From contig JAFAGM010000091.1 of assembly GCA_023422775.1 (NCBI GenBank), forward strand, positions 62,001 through 126,000: 64,000 nt of DNA, read 5' to 3'. The stretch is from Pseudomonadota bacterium. GTDB taxonomy: Bacteria > Pseudomonadota > Alphaproteobacteria > Rhizobiales > Xanthobacteraceae. This document shows, one piece after another, positions 32,789 through 42,222 of this stretch (position 1 is the stretch's first letter; the number at the start of each line of letters is the position of its first letter). A program made the translations under genes and the position numbers. Under the pieces are notes generated by a model. The model was not told the DNA's origin, did not search any database, and saw only the letters and a list, made by a program, of their open reading frames with translations.

Positions 32789-33475
32789 TCACGGCACCAG
32801 CTTGTAGCCACCCGCTTCAGTCACCAGGATCTCCGGATTGGCGGCGTCCTTTTCGATCTTCTGACGCAGCCGGTAGATGTGGGTCTCCAGGGTGTGCGTG
32901 GTGACCCCCGAATTGTAGCCCCAGACTTCCTGGAGCAGCGTCTCGCGCGACACCGGCATCTGGCCGGCCCGATACAGGAAGCGCAGGATCGCGGTCTCCT
33001 TTTCGGTCAGCCGCACCTTGCGGGCATTGGCGCCGGTCAGCATCTTGGATCCGGGGCGGAAGCTGTAGGGACCGACGGAGAACACCGCGTCCTCGCTGGC
33101 CTCGTGCTGCCGGAGTTGCGCCCTGATCCGGGCGAGCAGCACGGCGAAGCGGAACGGCTTGGCTACATAATCATTGGCGCCCGATTCGAGGCCGAGAATG
33201 GTGTCTGAATCGGTATCATGGCCGGTCAGCATGATGATCGGCGCCTTGAAGCCACCCTTGCGGAGGCTGCGCACCACCTCCCTGCCGTCGGTGTCGGGCA
33301 AGCCGACGTCCATCAGCACAAGATCGGGAGAATTGGCTTTGGCGGCGCTGGCGCCCTTGGCGCCAGTATCGACCGCAGAGGCTTCGAACTCCTCGTGCAG
33401 TGACAATTGCTCGACCAGGGTATCGCGCAGATCGGTGTCGTCATCCACGATCAGGATCTTGCGGGCATTTGGCAT
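32789..33475 (-). CDS. OmpR-family response regulator (CenR/OtpR-like)
   Basis: This 228-aa two-component regulator has a receiver domain (ILIVDDDTDLRDTL, phospho-acceptor in LVLMDVGLPDTDG, TGHD, and YVAKPF with the conserved Lys). The OmpR winged helix follows: VRLTEKETAILRFLYRAGQMPVSRETLLQEVWGYNSGVTTHTLETHIYRLRQKIE. Sequence character and neighbours (xthA, cyclic-nucleotide-binding gene) match the essential alphaproteobacterial orphan regulator known as CenR in Caulobacter and OtpR in Brucella, which controls envelope and division genes. No histidine kinase is adjacent. The ATG at 33475 gives the exact family N terminus. The orthology is my inference. Confidence 0.85.
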   Translation of the reverse strand: MPNARKILIVDDDTDLRDTLVEQLSLHEEFEASAVDTGAKGASAAKANSPDLVLMDVGLPDTDGREVVRSLRKGGFKAPIIMLTGHDTDSDTILGLESGANDYVAKPFRFAVLLARIRAQLRQHEASEDAVFSVGPYSFRPGSKMLTGANARKVRLTEKETAILRFLYRAGQMPVSRETLLQEVWGYNSGVTTHTLETHIYRLRQKIEKDAANPEILVTEAGGYKLVP

Positions 33476-33745
33476 AGGGTACGATCCTCTTGAGGCAAGC
33501 GACGGACACAAGCGGGAGCGTCTCATGCCGGGTCTTGGTCGATGACAAACCTGATTCGCGGGCAGAGTTACCGAGCAAACCAGGCCATCACGTACCGATT
33601 CGCTTTCAGGTAAGAGATTGTTACAGATTCACAAGGCGATCCGCAGTCTATCCCAAATTTGAGCGGCGTCTGGATGAATGTCCTGTAATGGGGTGGAATA
33701 GAGCAATTGCTACCGGGCAGGCAACCCCGGCAGTTGGGCATTGGC

Positions 33746-34315
33746 ATGGTAAGTACAAACCTTTCAATCACTTATCGGACAGATGTGCGTGATCGGCCAC
33801 TTTCTGCGATCAGCGTTCGACCCGCCGCCGGCGACCCGCGCCGGGGTTGGCTCATCGCCGACGGCTGGACCGTGCCGGTGGCACTTGGCCGCGGCGGCAT
33901 CCTCGCCAACAAGCGCGAAGGAGACGGCGGAACCCCCCGGGGCGTCTTCTACCCCAGCCAATTATGGTGGCGCGCCGACCGCCATCCGAAACCGCACACC
34001 TTCCTGCCGGTCCGGCCGATCCGGCCCGAAGATGCCTGGTGCGAAGACCCGCGGGACCGCCATTACAACCAGCCGATCCGCCTGGTCCGCGATCAGGCTG
34101 GCGACCGGCTGACGCGCGAGGACCATCTCTACGACTTCATCGTCGAGATCGATCACAACGCAGCACCCCGCATCGCCGGCCGCGGCAGTGCCGTGTTCCT
34201 GCATCTGGCGCGCACCGATTTTTCTCCGACGGCCGGATGCGTCTCGATGACGAAGGCCGCCATGCTTCGACTGTTGCGGCGAATGAGTCCGCGGACGAAG
34301 ATCATCATCGGCTGA
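33746..34315 (+). CDS. L,D-transpeptidase (YkuD domain) protein
   Basis: This 189-aa protein of the L,D-transpeptidase catalytic family ends with the signature HLARTDFSPTAGCVSM, in which the Cys is the nucleophile and the His, about 14 residues before it, assists. Other blocks are GILANKREGDGGTPRGVFYPSQLWWR and YDFIVEIDHN. No clear signal peptide is visible, unlike most cell-wall cross-linking members, so export is uncertain. A similar group in alphaproteobacteria is annotated simply as L,D-transpeptidase family. It is divergent from the CenR/OtpR-like regulator across a 270-bp gap. Confidence 0.83.
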   Translation: MVSTNLSITYRTDVRDRPLSAISVRPAAGDPRRGWLIADGWTVPVALGRGGILANKREGDGGTPRGVFYPSQLWWRADRHPKPHTFLPVRPIRPEDAWCEDPRDRHYNQPIRLVRDQAGDRLTREDHLYDFIVEIDHNAAPRIAGRGSAVFLHLARTDFSPTAGCVSMTKAAMLRLLRRMSPRTKIIIG

Positions 34316-34330
34316 CCGGGAAATAAAACC

Positions 34331-35116
34331 ATGCTCGACAAGAACGCGATATTGGCCGCATCGAAGGTCCTGCACGACCATTGGCGCGGCGGCACCAAAC
34401 TGGGCGGCCTCGATGCCGCTCAACGGCCACGTGATCGCAACGAGGCTTACGCGATCCAGGCAGCGATCGAGAAATATTCGTCCGAGCCTCTGTTTGGCTG
34501 GAAGATCGCGGCCACCAGCGAGGCCGGACAGAAGCATATCAATGTCGATGGCCCGATGGCCGGACGCATCCTGGCCGAAACCGTGATTGCAGATGGCGGG
34601 ACGGCATCGATGGCGGGCAACGAAATGCGCGTCGCCGAACCCGAATTCGCCTTCCGCATGCGCGTGGATCTGCCGGCGCGCGTGGCGCCTTATACGGTTC
34701 AGCAGGTTCTCGATGCGGTCGACACGCTGCATCCCGCGATCGAGATTCCGGATTCGCGCTTTGCGGATTTCGTCAGCGCCGGCGCCGCGCAGATCATCGC
34801 CGACAACGCCTGCGCGCATCTGTTCGTGCTCGGGCCTGCCACGACCGCGGACTGGCGTTCGATCGACCTCGTCGAGGAGCGGCCCGTCATCACGATGCGC
34901 GGCCAGCGATATCTCGGCCACGGCAAGAATGTGCTCGGCGATCCCCGGATCGCGCTGACCTGGCTCGCCAATGAGCTGCGCCAGCTAGGCGTGACGTTGA
35001 AAGCCGGCCGCGTGGTCACGACAGGCACCTGCCATCCGCCGCTGCCAATTCAGTCGGGCGATTCCTGCGCCGTCGATTTCGGTTCGCTCGGCAAGGTGTC
35101 GGTGGGGTTCAAGTAG
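34331..35116 (+). CDS. 2-keto-4-pentenoate hydratase / fumarylacetoacetase-fold protein
   Basis: This 261-aa protein of the MhpD-like branch of the FAH superfamily has GWKIAATSEAGQKHINVDGPMAGRI, EPEFAFRM (metal ligand Glu pair of the EPE type), HPAIEIPDSRF and VVTTGTCHPPLPIQSGD. Members hydrate 2-hydroxypentadienoate in aromatic meta-cleavage pathways or act on other 2-keto acids. No ring-cleavage genes are near, so the substrate is unknown. It starts 15 bases after the L,D-transpeptidase stop and may be cotranscribed with it. Confidence 0.85.
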   Translation: MLDKNAILAASKVLHDHWRGGTKLGGLDAAQRPRDRNEAYAIQAAIEKYSSEPLFGWKIAATSEAGQKHINVDGPMAGRILAETVIADGGTASMAGNEMRVAEPEFAFRMRVDLPARVAPYTVQQVLDAVDTLHPAIEIPDSRFADFVSAGAAQIIADNACAHLFVLGPATTADWRSIDLVEERPVITMRGQRYLGHGKNVLGDPRIALTWLANELRQLGVTLKAGRVVTTGTCHPPLPIQSGDSCAVDFGSLGKVSVGFK

Positions 35117-35127
35117 GCTCTCTCGCC

Positions 35128-35210
35128 GTCATTGCGAGCGCAGCGAAGCAATCCATTTCTCTGCACGGGGATAGATGGATTGCTTCGTCGCTATCGCTCC
35201 TCGCAATGAC
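35128..35210. repeat. palindromic repeat, 'gtcattgcgagcg' family, copy 2
   Basis: The element runs from gtcattgcgagcgcagcgaa to cgctcctcgcaatgac, with inner halves gcaatccat and atggattgc. It lies between two convergent genes and matches copies at 18391 and 42091. Confidence 0.82.
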
Positions 35211-35227
35211 GGGAATGGGCCGCACCC

Positions 35228-35905
35228 CTATCGCGCTCCAAAGATCGCCGAGCCCACGCGCACATGCGTGGCGCCGAACTGGATCGCGGTGGCGAAGTCG
35301 GCGCTCATGCCCATCGACAGGTTCTTCAGCCCGTTGCGCGCGGCGATCTTTGCGGTCAACGCGAAATGCGGCGCCGGCGCCTGATCGACCGGCGGGATGC
35401 ACATCAGGCCCGAAATGACGAGACCATATTTGTCGCGACAGCTTGCAATGAAGGCGTCGGCGTCGCCGGGCGCGATGCCGGCCTTCTGCGGTTCCTCACC
35501 GGTGTTTATCTGGACGAACAATTCCGGCCGTTTGTTCTGCGCCTTTATTTCCCTGGCAAGCGCCTCGCAAATGCTCGGGCGGTCGACCGAATGGATGGCG
35601 TCGAACAGCGCCACCGCATCCTTTGCCTTGTTGGATTGCAGCGGTCCGATCAGATGCAGAACAATCCCTGGGCTTGCCGAAATCAATTCCGGCCATTTCG
35701 CCCTGGCTTCCTGAACGCGATTCTCGCCGAACACGCGTTGGCCGGCATCGATGATGGGCGCAATGGCCGGCGCGTCGAACGTCTTCGACACCGCGATCAG
35801 CATCACCGAGGCGCGCTCGCGCCGCGCTTCCCTGCACGCGCGCGCGATATCCTGCTCCACCTGGGCGAGCCCGCTTGGTAAAGGCCTGGTTAGCGGAATT
35901 GTCAT
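35228..35905 (-). CDS. YggS family pyridoxal phosphate homeostasis protein
   Basis: This 225-aa alanine-racemase-fold protein binds PLP through the lysine in MLIAVSKTFDAPAI. VFGENRVQEARAKW, LHLIGPLQSNKAKDAV, VQINTGEEPQKAGI, GLMCIPP and LSMGMSADFATAIQFGATHVRVGSAIFG are all present, and the last is the phosphate-binding loop. It buffers free PLP rather than catalysing a known reaction. Alphaproteobacteria commonly have it near leuS and lptE, as here. Confidence 0.93.
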   Translation of the reverse strand: MTIPLTRPLPSGLAQVEQDIARACREARRERASVMLIAVSKTFDAPAIAPIIDAGQRVFGENRVQEARAKWPELISASPGIVLHLIGPLQSNKAKDAVALFDAIHSVDRPSICEALAREIKAQNKRPELFVQINTGEEPQKAGIAPGDADAFIASCRDKYGLVISGLMCIPPVDQAPAPHFALTAKIAARNGLKNLSMGMSADFATAIQFGATHVRVGSAIFGAR

Positions 35906-36046
35906 CTTTCTCGCATCACGCCGTCTTGCGGGCGGGTCCTGGAGGTGTTCCTGAGCCCGAAAATTCTACGGCATTTCCTCTAATTTTACCAAGTTCGGGA
36001 AAGGCTTTTTGAAACCTTCGCTCTACGTTCCGGCGCGGGGGGACAG

Positions 36047-37741
36047 ATGTCTGGCGTTACTTTCAACCGCAATCGGCTCAAACTCAAGAAGCTTCTGGGA
36101 ATCCGGGCGCGGCTTGCGATGCTGGCTGTGCTGCTGGTCGCCCCCTTGATGCTGGACCGCGTGTGGTCGCTCGAAGATGCCCGCGCGAAGCAGATCGCGC
36201 TGGCGGCACAGGAATACGCCACCATCACCCAGCACAGCGCCCAGACGCAGCGCGAGGTGATCTCCTCGGTCGAAACGATGTTGAAATCGGCGGCCTATAT
36301 CCGCGCGTCCAGCGGCATCGGGCGCAGCTGCGAAATCCTGCGCGCTAGCCTGCCGACCAACCTGCCTTGGATTCGGAGCATCATGCTCGTCGGCAAGGAT
36401 GGCGTGGTGCAATGCTCCACCATGAACGTTCAGGTCGGACTCAACATTGGCGACCGCGATTATTTCAGAAGAGCCCAGCAGACCCGCGATTTCGTCTTCA
36501 GCGACTATCTGTTCGGCAAGACCAACAACCGGCCGATCATGATGGCGGCCTATCCGGTCGCGGCGATCAACCCCGAGGAAGACGCTGTGGTGGTCGCCGG
36601 CATGAATCTCGACTGGCTGTCCAGGATCATGGCCAAGCTCGGCGGACGGCCGGGCATTTCCTCCGTTCTGGTGGACCGCAATGGCGTCGTGCTGGCCGCC
36701 CCGCCGGAACAGGCCGGCAAGATCGGGCAACCACTCGATAACGTCCCGCTGTTGTCGGCAATCGCCTACAAGGCACTCAGTTCCAACTCGGAAACCGGCT
36801 CGATTTCCTTTACCGCCTCCGACGGCTCCAGGCGCGCGATCAGCTTTGCGCGCATACCGGGAACGCTGTCGCGCCTGATCGTCAGCATCGACGAGGCCGC
36901 AGTCACCGCTGCGATCAACCGCGAAATCCGCACGGCCTATCTGCAGTTGGGATTCGTCTGCCTGTTCGTACTGCTCGGCGCGCTGATCGGCGCGGAGAAG
37001 CTCATCATCAAGCCGATCGAAGTCATGACCGGCATGGCCAGGAGGTTCGGCGAGGGCGATTCGTCGGCCCGTGTCTCGCGCGACCGTCTGCCGGCGGAGT
37101 TCGTGCCGCTCGCCCGCGCCTTCAACGCGATGGCGGCCCGGCTCAGCCAGCGCGAGCGCGAACTCGTTGCCACCAATGACCGGCTCACCGTGATGGCCTC
37201 GATCGACATGATCTCGGGTCTTGCCAACCGCCGCGGCTTCCAGAGCCGGCTGGATTTCGAATGGTTGAAGGCGCAGCAGAACAACAGCGAACTGTCGCTG
37301 TTGATGATCGATGTCGATCATTTCAAGCTGTACAACGACACCTATGGCCATCCGGAAGGTGACGCCTGCCTGAGCCGGCTTGGCGAAGCGCTGGCCGGCA
37401 TTGCTGCCGAAACCATGGGTTTTGCCGGCCGCTATGGCGGTGAGGAATTCTGCCTGTTGTTGCCCAACACCGGTGCGATCAAGGCGCTGGAGGCCGGCGA
37501 AACCGTCAGGGCGACGATCCAGGGCCTCGCCCTGCCCCATGCCACATCCAGCTATCAGACCGTCACCGTGAGCGTCGGCGTGGCCGCGACCCGGCCGAGC
37601 GACAGCCAGCATCCGGGCGACCTTGTCGAGGCCGCGGACGCTGCCCTCTATGCTGCCAAGCACCGCGGCCGCAACACCGTGGTCGAGCACGGTTTTGCCA
37701 AGCCGGTCGATAAGGCCGGCGGCATGGCGCTGGCGGGGTAA
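36047..37741 (+). CDS. membrane diguanylate cyclase with dCache sensor, HAMP and GGDEF
   Basis: This 564-aa protein makes c-di-GMP in response to a periplasmic signal. TM1 is at about residues 22-40, a dCache-type sensor at about 45-300, TM2 at about 304-324 (LQLGFVCLFVLLGALIGAEKL), HAMP at about 325-380 and GGDEF at about 395-555. The active-site loop RYGGEEF (about residue 462) and MIDVDHFKLYNDTYGH are intact, so it should be active. I do not see a clear RxxD inhibitory site five residues before the loop. It stands alone between yggS and leuS. Confidence 0.92.
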   Translation: MSGVTFNRNRLKLKKLLGIRARLAMLAVLLVAPLMLDRVWSLEDARAKQIALAAQEYATITQHSAQTQREVISSVETMLKSAAYIRASSGIGRSCEILRASLPTNLPWIRSIMLVGKDGVVQCSTMNVQVGLNIGDRDYFRRAQQTRDFVFSDYLFGKTNNRPIMMAAYPVAAINPEEDAVVVAGMNLDWLSRIMAKLGGRPGISSVLVDRNGVVLAAPPEQAGKIGQPLDNVPLLSAIAYKALSSNSETGSISFTASDGSRRAISFARIPGTLSRLIVSIDEAAVTAAINREIRTAYLQLGFVCLFVLLGALIGAEKLIIKPIEVMTGMARRFGEGDSSARVSRDRLPAEFVPLARAFNAMAARLSQRERELVATNDRLTVMASIDMISGLANRRGFQSRLDFEWLKAQQNNSELSLLMIDVDHFKLYNDTYGHPEGDACLSRLGEALAGIAAETMGFAGRYGGEEFCLLLPNTGAIKALEAGETVRATIQGLALPHATSSYQTVTVSVGVAATRPSDSQHPGDLVEAADAALYAAKHRGRNTVVEHGFAKPVDKAGGMALAG

Positions 37742-37871
37742 CCGGAACCCCCACGTCCGCCGCCAGGGACGGCCTCCCCGCTCCCCGAGCCGTTGACCCC
37801 AGAGGCGCTTTTGTGGCCTAGTCCGCCGTCCTCTGACGGGACCCGAATCCACAAAAAAGCCCTGCGATTCC

Positions 37872-40496
37872 ATGACCTCCGAACGCTACAACGCCCGTGA
37901 ATCCGAGCCGCGCTGGCAACGCCAGTGGGATGAAAAGGCGATCTTCGCCTCCAAAAACGACGATCCGCGGCCGAAATACTACGTGCTTGAGATGTTCCCC
38001 TACCCGTCCGGGCGCATCCATATCGGGCACGTCCGGAACTATACGCTGGGCGACGTGCTGGCGCGGTTCATGCGCGCCAGGGGATTCAACGTGCTGCACC
38101 CGATGGGCTGGGACGCCTTCGGCCTGCCGGCCGAGAACGCCGCGATCGAACGCAAAATCGCGCCAAAAGCCTGGACCTACGACAACATCGCCGCGATGAA
38201 GAAGCAGTTGCAGTCGATCGGGCTGTCGCTGGACTGGTCGCGCGAATTCGCGACCTGCGATCCCGGCTACTACAAGCATCAGCAGAAGATGTTTCTGGAT
38301 ATGCTGCGCGCCGGTCTCGCCGAGCGCGAAAAGCGCAAGCTGAATTGGGACCCGGTCGACATGACCGTGCTGGCCAACGAGCAGGTGATCGACGGCCGCG
38401 GCTGGCGCTCGGGCGCTGTCGTCGAGCAGCGCGAGATGAGCCAGTGGGTCTTCAAGATCACGAAATATTCGCAGGAGTTGCTCGACGCCCTCGACGGGCT
38501 GGACCGCTGGCCAGACAAGGTGCGGCTGATGCAGCGCAACTGGATCGGCCGTTCGGAGGGCCTGCTGATCCGCTTCGCGCTGGACCCGGCAACGACGCCA
38601 TCAGGCGAATCCGAACTGAAGATTTTCACGACGCGGCCCGACACGCTGTTCGGCGCGAAATTCATGGCGATCTCGGCCGATCATCCGCTGGCGCAGGCGG
38701 CAGCGGCGAAGAATCCGAAGCTCGCCGAATTCATCGCCGACGTGAAGAAGATCGGCACCGCGCAGGAAATCATCGACACCGCCGAGAAGCAGGGTTTTGA
38801 CACCGGCATCAGGGCGGTCCACCCGTTCGATCCGAACTGGAAGCTGCCCGTTTACGTGGCGAATTTCGTGCTGATGGAGTACGGCACGGGTGCGATCTTC
38901 GGCTGCCCGGCGCACGACCAGCGCGACCTCGACTTCGTCAACAAATACGATCTCGGCAATACGCCGGTGGTTTGCCCCGAGGGCCAGGATCCAAAGACGT
39001 TTGTCATCACTGACACCGCCTATGACGGCGACGGTCGCATGATCAATTCCCGCTTCCTCGATGGCATGACCATCGAACAGGCCAAGGAAGACGTCGCCAG
39101 GCGGCTGGAGATGGAAATTCGCGGCAACGCGCCCGTCGGCGAGCGGCAGGTGAATTTCCGCCTGCGCGACTGGGGCATCTCGCGCCAGCGCTATTGGGGC
39201 TGCCCGATCCCCGTGATCCATTGCCCGAAATGCGACGTGGTGCCGGTGCCGGACGATCAGTTGCCGGTGACGCTGCCGGAGGACGCCACCTTCGACAAGC
39301 CCGGCAACGCACTCGATCATCACCCGACCTGGAAGCACGTCGCCTGCCCGAAATGCGGTGGCAAGGCGCAACGTGAAACCGACACCATGGACACCTTCGT
39401 CGATTCGTCCTGGTATTTCGCGCGCTTCACCGATCCCTGGAACGAGAACGCGCCGACCACGCCGAAGGTCGCCAACCGGATGATGCCGGTCGACCAGTAT
39501 ATCGGCGGCGTCGAGCACGCGATCCTGCACCTGCTCTACAGCCGCTTCTTCACGCGCGCGATGAAGGCGACCGGCCATGTCGACATGAAGGAGCCGTTCG
39601 CCGGCATGTTCACGCAGGGCATGGTGGTGCACGAGACCTACCAGAAGGCCGACGGCACTTACGTGACGCCGGCCGAGGTGAAGGTCGAGGTGGTCGGCAG
39701 CGAGCGCCGCGCCAGCATGATGGATGGCGGCGAGGAGGTCGCGATCGGCCCGATCGAGAAGATGTCGAAGTCGAAGAAGAACACCGTCGACCCCGACGAC
39801 ATCATCGCGACCTACGGCGCCGACGTCGCGCGCTGGTTCATGCTGTCGGACTCGCCGCCGGACCGCGACGTGATCTGGAGCGATGAGCGCGTGCAGGGCG
39901 CCTCGCGCTTCGTGCAGCGGCTGTGGCGGCTGGTGAACGAATCCGCCGAACTGGCAAAGTCAGCACCGGCGGACCGGCCGGCCGCGTTCGGCCCGGAGGC
40001 GCTCGGCTTGCGCAAGGCAGCCCATGGCGCGCTGGACAAGGTCTCTTCCGGGATCGAGCGGCTGCATTTCAACGTCTGCCTCGCCCACATCCGCGAATTC
40101 GCCAATGCGCTGGCCGAGGTGCTGGCTCGCGGAGGCAAGCCGGCACCCGACCTCGCCTGGTCGGTTCGGGAAGCTTCCATCATCCTTGTCCAGCTGTTTG
40201 CCCCGATGATGCCGCATCTGGCCGAGGAGTGCTGGACCGTGCTGGGCCAGTCCGGGCTGGTTTCGGAAGCCGATTGGCCGCAAATCGAACGCGATTTGCT
40301 GGTCGAAGACACCGTGACGCTGGTGGTCCAGGTCAACGGCAAGAAGCGGGGTGATGTTACCGTGCCACGGGTCGCCCAAAATCCGGAAATTGAGGCTGCC
40401 GTTTTGGCGCTCGATGCGGTAAAACTCGCTCTCGGCGGCAAGACCGTCCGCAAGGTAATCGTGGTTCCGATGAGGATCGTGAATGTCGTTGGCTAG
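37872..40496 (+). CDS. leuS: leucyl-tRNA synthetase
   Basis: This 874-aa class I synthetase charges tRNA-Leu. The catalytic HIGH-type motif is PYPSGRIHIGHVRNY (about residue 42). The CP1 editing domain follows with FTTRPDTLFG and the conserved GTGAIFGCPAHDQRD, then HCPKCDVVPVPDDQLPV. The KMSKS loop is EKMSKSKKNTVDP (about residue 630). The C-terminal anticodon-binding domain ends in VNGKKRGDVTVP...IVVPMRIVNVVG. Its stop overlaps the lptE start by 14 bases, so translation is probably coupled, as in many bacteria. Confidence 0.97.
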   Translation: MTSERYNARESEPRWQRQWDEKAIFASKNDDPRPKYYVLEMFPYPSGRIHIGHVRNYTLGDVLARFMRARGFNVLHPMGWDAFGLPAENAAIERKIAPKAWTYDNIAAMKKQLQSIGLSLDWSREFATCDPGYYKHQQKMFLDMLRAGLAEREKRKLNWDPVDMTVLANEQVIDGRGWRSGAVVEQREMSQWVFKITKYSQELLDALDGLDRWPDKVRLMQRNWIGRSEGLLIRFALDPATTPSGESELKIFTTRPDTLFGAKFMAISADHPLAQAAAAKNPKLAEFIADVKKIGTAQEIIDTAEKQGFDTGIRAVHPFDPNWKLPVYVANFVLMEYGTGAIFGCPAHDQRDLDFVNKYDLGNTPVVCPEGQDPKTFVITDTAYDGDGRMINSRFLDGMTIEQAKEDVARRLEMEIRGNAPVGERQVNFRLRDWGISRQRYWGCPIPVIHCPKCDVVPVPDDQLPVTLPEDATFDKPGNALDHHPTWKHVACPKCGGKAQRETDTMDTFVDSSWYFARFTDPWNENAPTTPKVANRMMPVDQYIGGVEHAILHLLYSRFFTRAMKATGHVDMKEPFAGMFTQGMVVHETYQKADGTYVTPAEVKVEVVGSERRASMMDGGEEVAIGPIEKMSKSKKNTVDPDDIIATYGADVARWFMLSDSPPDRDVIWSDERVQGASRFVQRLWRLVNESAELAKSAPADRPAAFGPEALGLRKAAHGALDKVSSGIERLHFNVCLAHIREFANALAEVLARGGKPAPDLAWSVREASIILVQLFAPMMPHLAEECWTVLGQSGLVSEADWPQIERDLLVEDTVTLVVQVNGKKRGDVTVPRVAQNPEIEAAVLALDAVKLALGGKTVRKVIVVPMRIVNVVG

Positions 40497-41034
40497 GTTC
40501 CGGATCGCCGCTCGGCTGTTCGCCGTCGCCGCTCTGGCGGCACTCACGGCCGGCTGCTTCCAGCCGATGTATGCCGAGCGCACCGACGGCACGCCCGGCC
40601 TGCGCGAAAAACTCATGGGCGTCGACGTTCCGCCGGTCGATAAGCCAAATGCTTCCCGCGAGGCGAGGATCCAGGTCGAGATCCGCAACGCGCTGGCGTT
40701 CAAGCTCTACGGCAATGCCACCGGCATGCCGCCGACCCACCGGCTGGTCCTGCGCTTCAACAGCACCCGTTCCTCGCTGATCCTCGATCCGAACACGGCG
40801 CTGCCGTCGAGCGAGAACTACGGCATCGATGCGCAGTACAATCTGATCGATCTTGCGACCAACAAATCGGTCATGACCGGGAACACGTTCGCCCGCGTCT
40901 CTTACGACATTCCGGGCAATCTGCAGCGTTTCGCCCGCCAGCGCGCCTACCGCGACGCCGAGGATCGCGCCGCCCAGGAGATCGCGGAAAACATCCAGAC
41001 CCGGCTGGCGTCGTTCTTCGTCGCCGGCACCTGA
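40483..41034 (+). CDS. lptE: LPS-assembly lipoprotein LptE
   Basis: This 183-aa outer-membrane lipoprotein plugs the LptD barrel. The N terminus has a lipoprotein signal ending LAALTAGC with the acylated Cys in the lipobox, followed by FQPMYAE, typical of alphaproteobacterial LptE. The rest is the LptE alpha/beta sandwich (RLVLRFNSTRSSLILDPNTA, TFARVSYDIPGNLQRFARQRAYRDAEDRAAQEIAENIQTRL). It overlaps leuS and precedes holA by 6 bases, the standard leuS-lptE-holA operon. Confidence 0.92.
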   Translation: MSLARFRIAARLFAVAALAALTAGCFQPMYAERTDGTPGLREKLMGVDVPPVDKPNASREARIQVEIRNALAFKLYGNATGMPPTHRLVLRFNSTRSSLILDPNTALPSSENYGIDAQYNLIDLATNKSVMTGNTFARVSYDIPGNLQRFARQRAYRDAEDRAAQEIAENIQTRLASFFVAGT

Positions 41035-41040
41035 CCCCAA

Positions 41041-42069
41041 TTGGTCGCGCTCCGCGGAAAAGAAATCGACGCCTTTCTCGGCCGGCCCGACCCCGGCCGT
41101 CCGATCATCCTGCTTTACGGTCCCGACGCCGGCCTCGTGCGCGAACGCGCCGACGCGCTGGTTGCCTCCGCCGTCGACGATCCGAACGATCCCTTCTCGC
41201 TGGTGCGGCTGGACGGCGACGGCCTATCGGCCGAACCGTCGCGGCTGGTCGACGAGGCGATGACGATACCGATGTTCGGCGGCCGCCGCGCTATCCGGGT
41301 GCGCGCGGGCTCGAAGAATTTTGCCAGCGGCGTCGATGCGCTGGCCGATTCGGCTATCAAGGATTGCCGGATCGTGATCGAGGCCGGCGAACTCCGACCG
41401 GAGTCGCCGCTGCGCAAGGCCTGCGAGCGCGCCAGGACCGCGGTCGCCATCGCCTGCTATCCCGACACCGAGCGCGACCTTGCCCGCCTGATCGACGAGG
41501 AGCTGAAGACTTCCAACCTGCGCATCGCGGCCGACGCGCGCGCGGTGCTGATGTCGCTGCTCGGCGGCGACCGTCAAGCCTCGCGCAACGAACTGCGCAA
41601 GCTTGCGCTCTATGCCCACGGCAAGGGCGAAATCGAACTCGACGATGTCATGACCGTGGTCTCTGATGCGTCCGAGCTGAAGCTCGATCCCATCGTGGAC
41701 GGCGCCTTTGCCGGCAGGCCGGAGGTGGTCGAAAGCGAATTTGCAAAAGCGATGGTCGCCGGCACCTATCCCGGCGTGATCATCTCCGCCGCGCAGCGCC
41801 AGGCGGCGTGGCTGCACAAATCCGCACTCGCGGTCGCCGAAGGCACGCCGGTCTCGACCTTGCTCGAAAGCGGCTATCCGCGGCTGCATTTCTCGCGCAA
41901 GGGCGCCGTCGAAATCGCTTTGCGCAACTTCAGCGTGGCGCGGCTGGCCGCCATCATCGACCAGCTCGGCACCGCCGCGCTCGACATGCGTAAGCAGGCC
42001 TCGCTGGCGTCGGCGATTGCGCAGCGTGCGCTGCTCTCGATCGCGGCCAATGCGAAGCGGCGGGGTTGA
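41041..42069 (+). CDS. holA: DNA polymerase III subunit delta
   Basis: This 342-aa clamp-loader subunit opens the beta sliding clamp. The fold is AAA-like: IILLYGPDAGLVRERADALV (residues 20-39), SLVRLDGDGLSAEPSRLVDEAMTIPMFGGRRAIRVR, then RNELRKLALYAHGKGEIELDDVMTVVSDASELKLDPIVDGAFAG and the C-terminal helical collar. The start is TTG 41041, six bases after the lptE stop, with no other plausible start at the family N terminus. It faces parB across a palindromic repeat. Confidence 0.93.
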   Translation: MVALRGKEIDAFLGRPDPGRPIILLYGPDAGLVRERADALVASAVDDPNDPFSLVRLDGDGLSAEPSRLVDEAMTIPMFGGRRAIRVRAGSKNFASGVDALADSAIKDCRIVIEAGELRPESPLRKACERARTAVAIACYPDTERDLARLIDEELKTSNLRIAADARAVLMSLLGGDRQASRNELRKLALYAHGKGEIELDDVMTVVSDASELKLDPIVDGAFAGRPEVVESEFAKAMVAGTYPGVIISAAQRQAAWLHKSALAVAEGTPVSTLLESGYPRLHFSRKGAVEIALRNFSVARLAAIIDQLGTAALDMRKQASLASAIAQRALLSIAANAKRRG

Positions 42070-42090
42070 AGACCGCAGGCGCGGGCGGCC

Positions 42091-42203
42091 GTCATTGCGA
42101 GCGAAGCGACTTGTCCGCCGAAGCCTTGGCGAAGGCGGAAGCAATCCATGTCTCTGCATGCGGAGCCATGGATTGCTTCGTCGCTATCGCTCCTCGCACT
42201 GAC
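42091..42203. repeat. palindromic repeat, 'gtcattgcgagcg' family, copy 3 with a 30-bp insertion
   Basis: The element has the same ends as copies 1 and 2 (gtcattgcgagcgaagcg ... cgctcctcgcactgac). Between gcgaagcg and aagcaatcc it carries 30 extra bases (42109-42138) that contain their own arms TCCGCC and GGCGGA. It lies between convergent holA and parB. Confidence 0.8.
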
Positions 42204-42222
42204 GCCGAGAGGCTCGGGGAAA

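Noticed and set aside
36023..37873. A 616-aa open frame antisense to the diguanylate cyclase
   Set aside because: Low-complexity Arg/Gly/His composition and no motif. The plus strand has intact dCache, HAMP and GGDEF domains.
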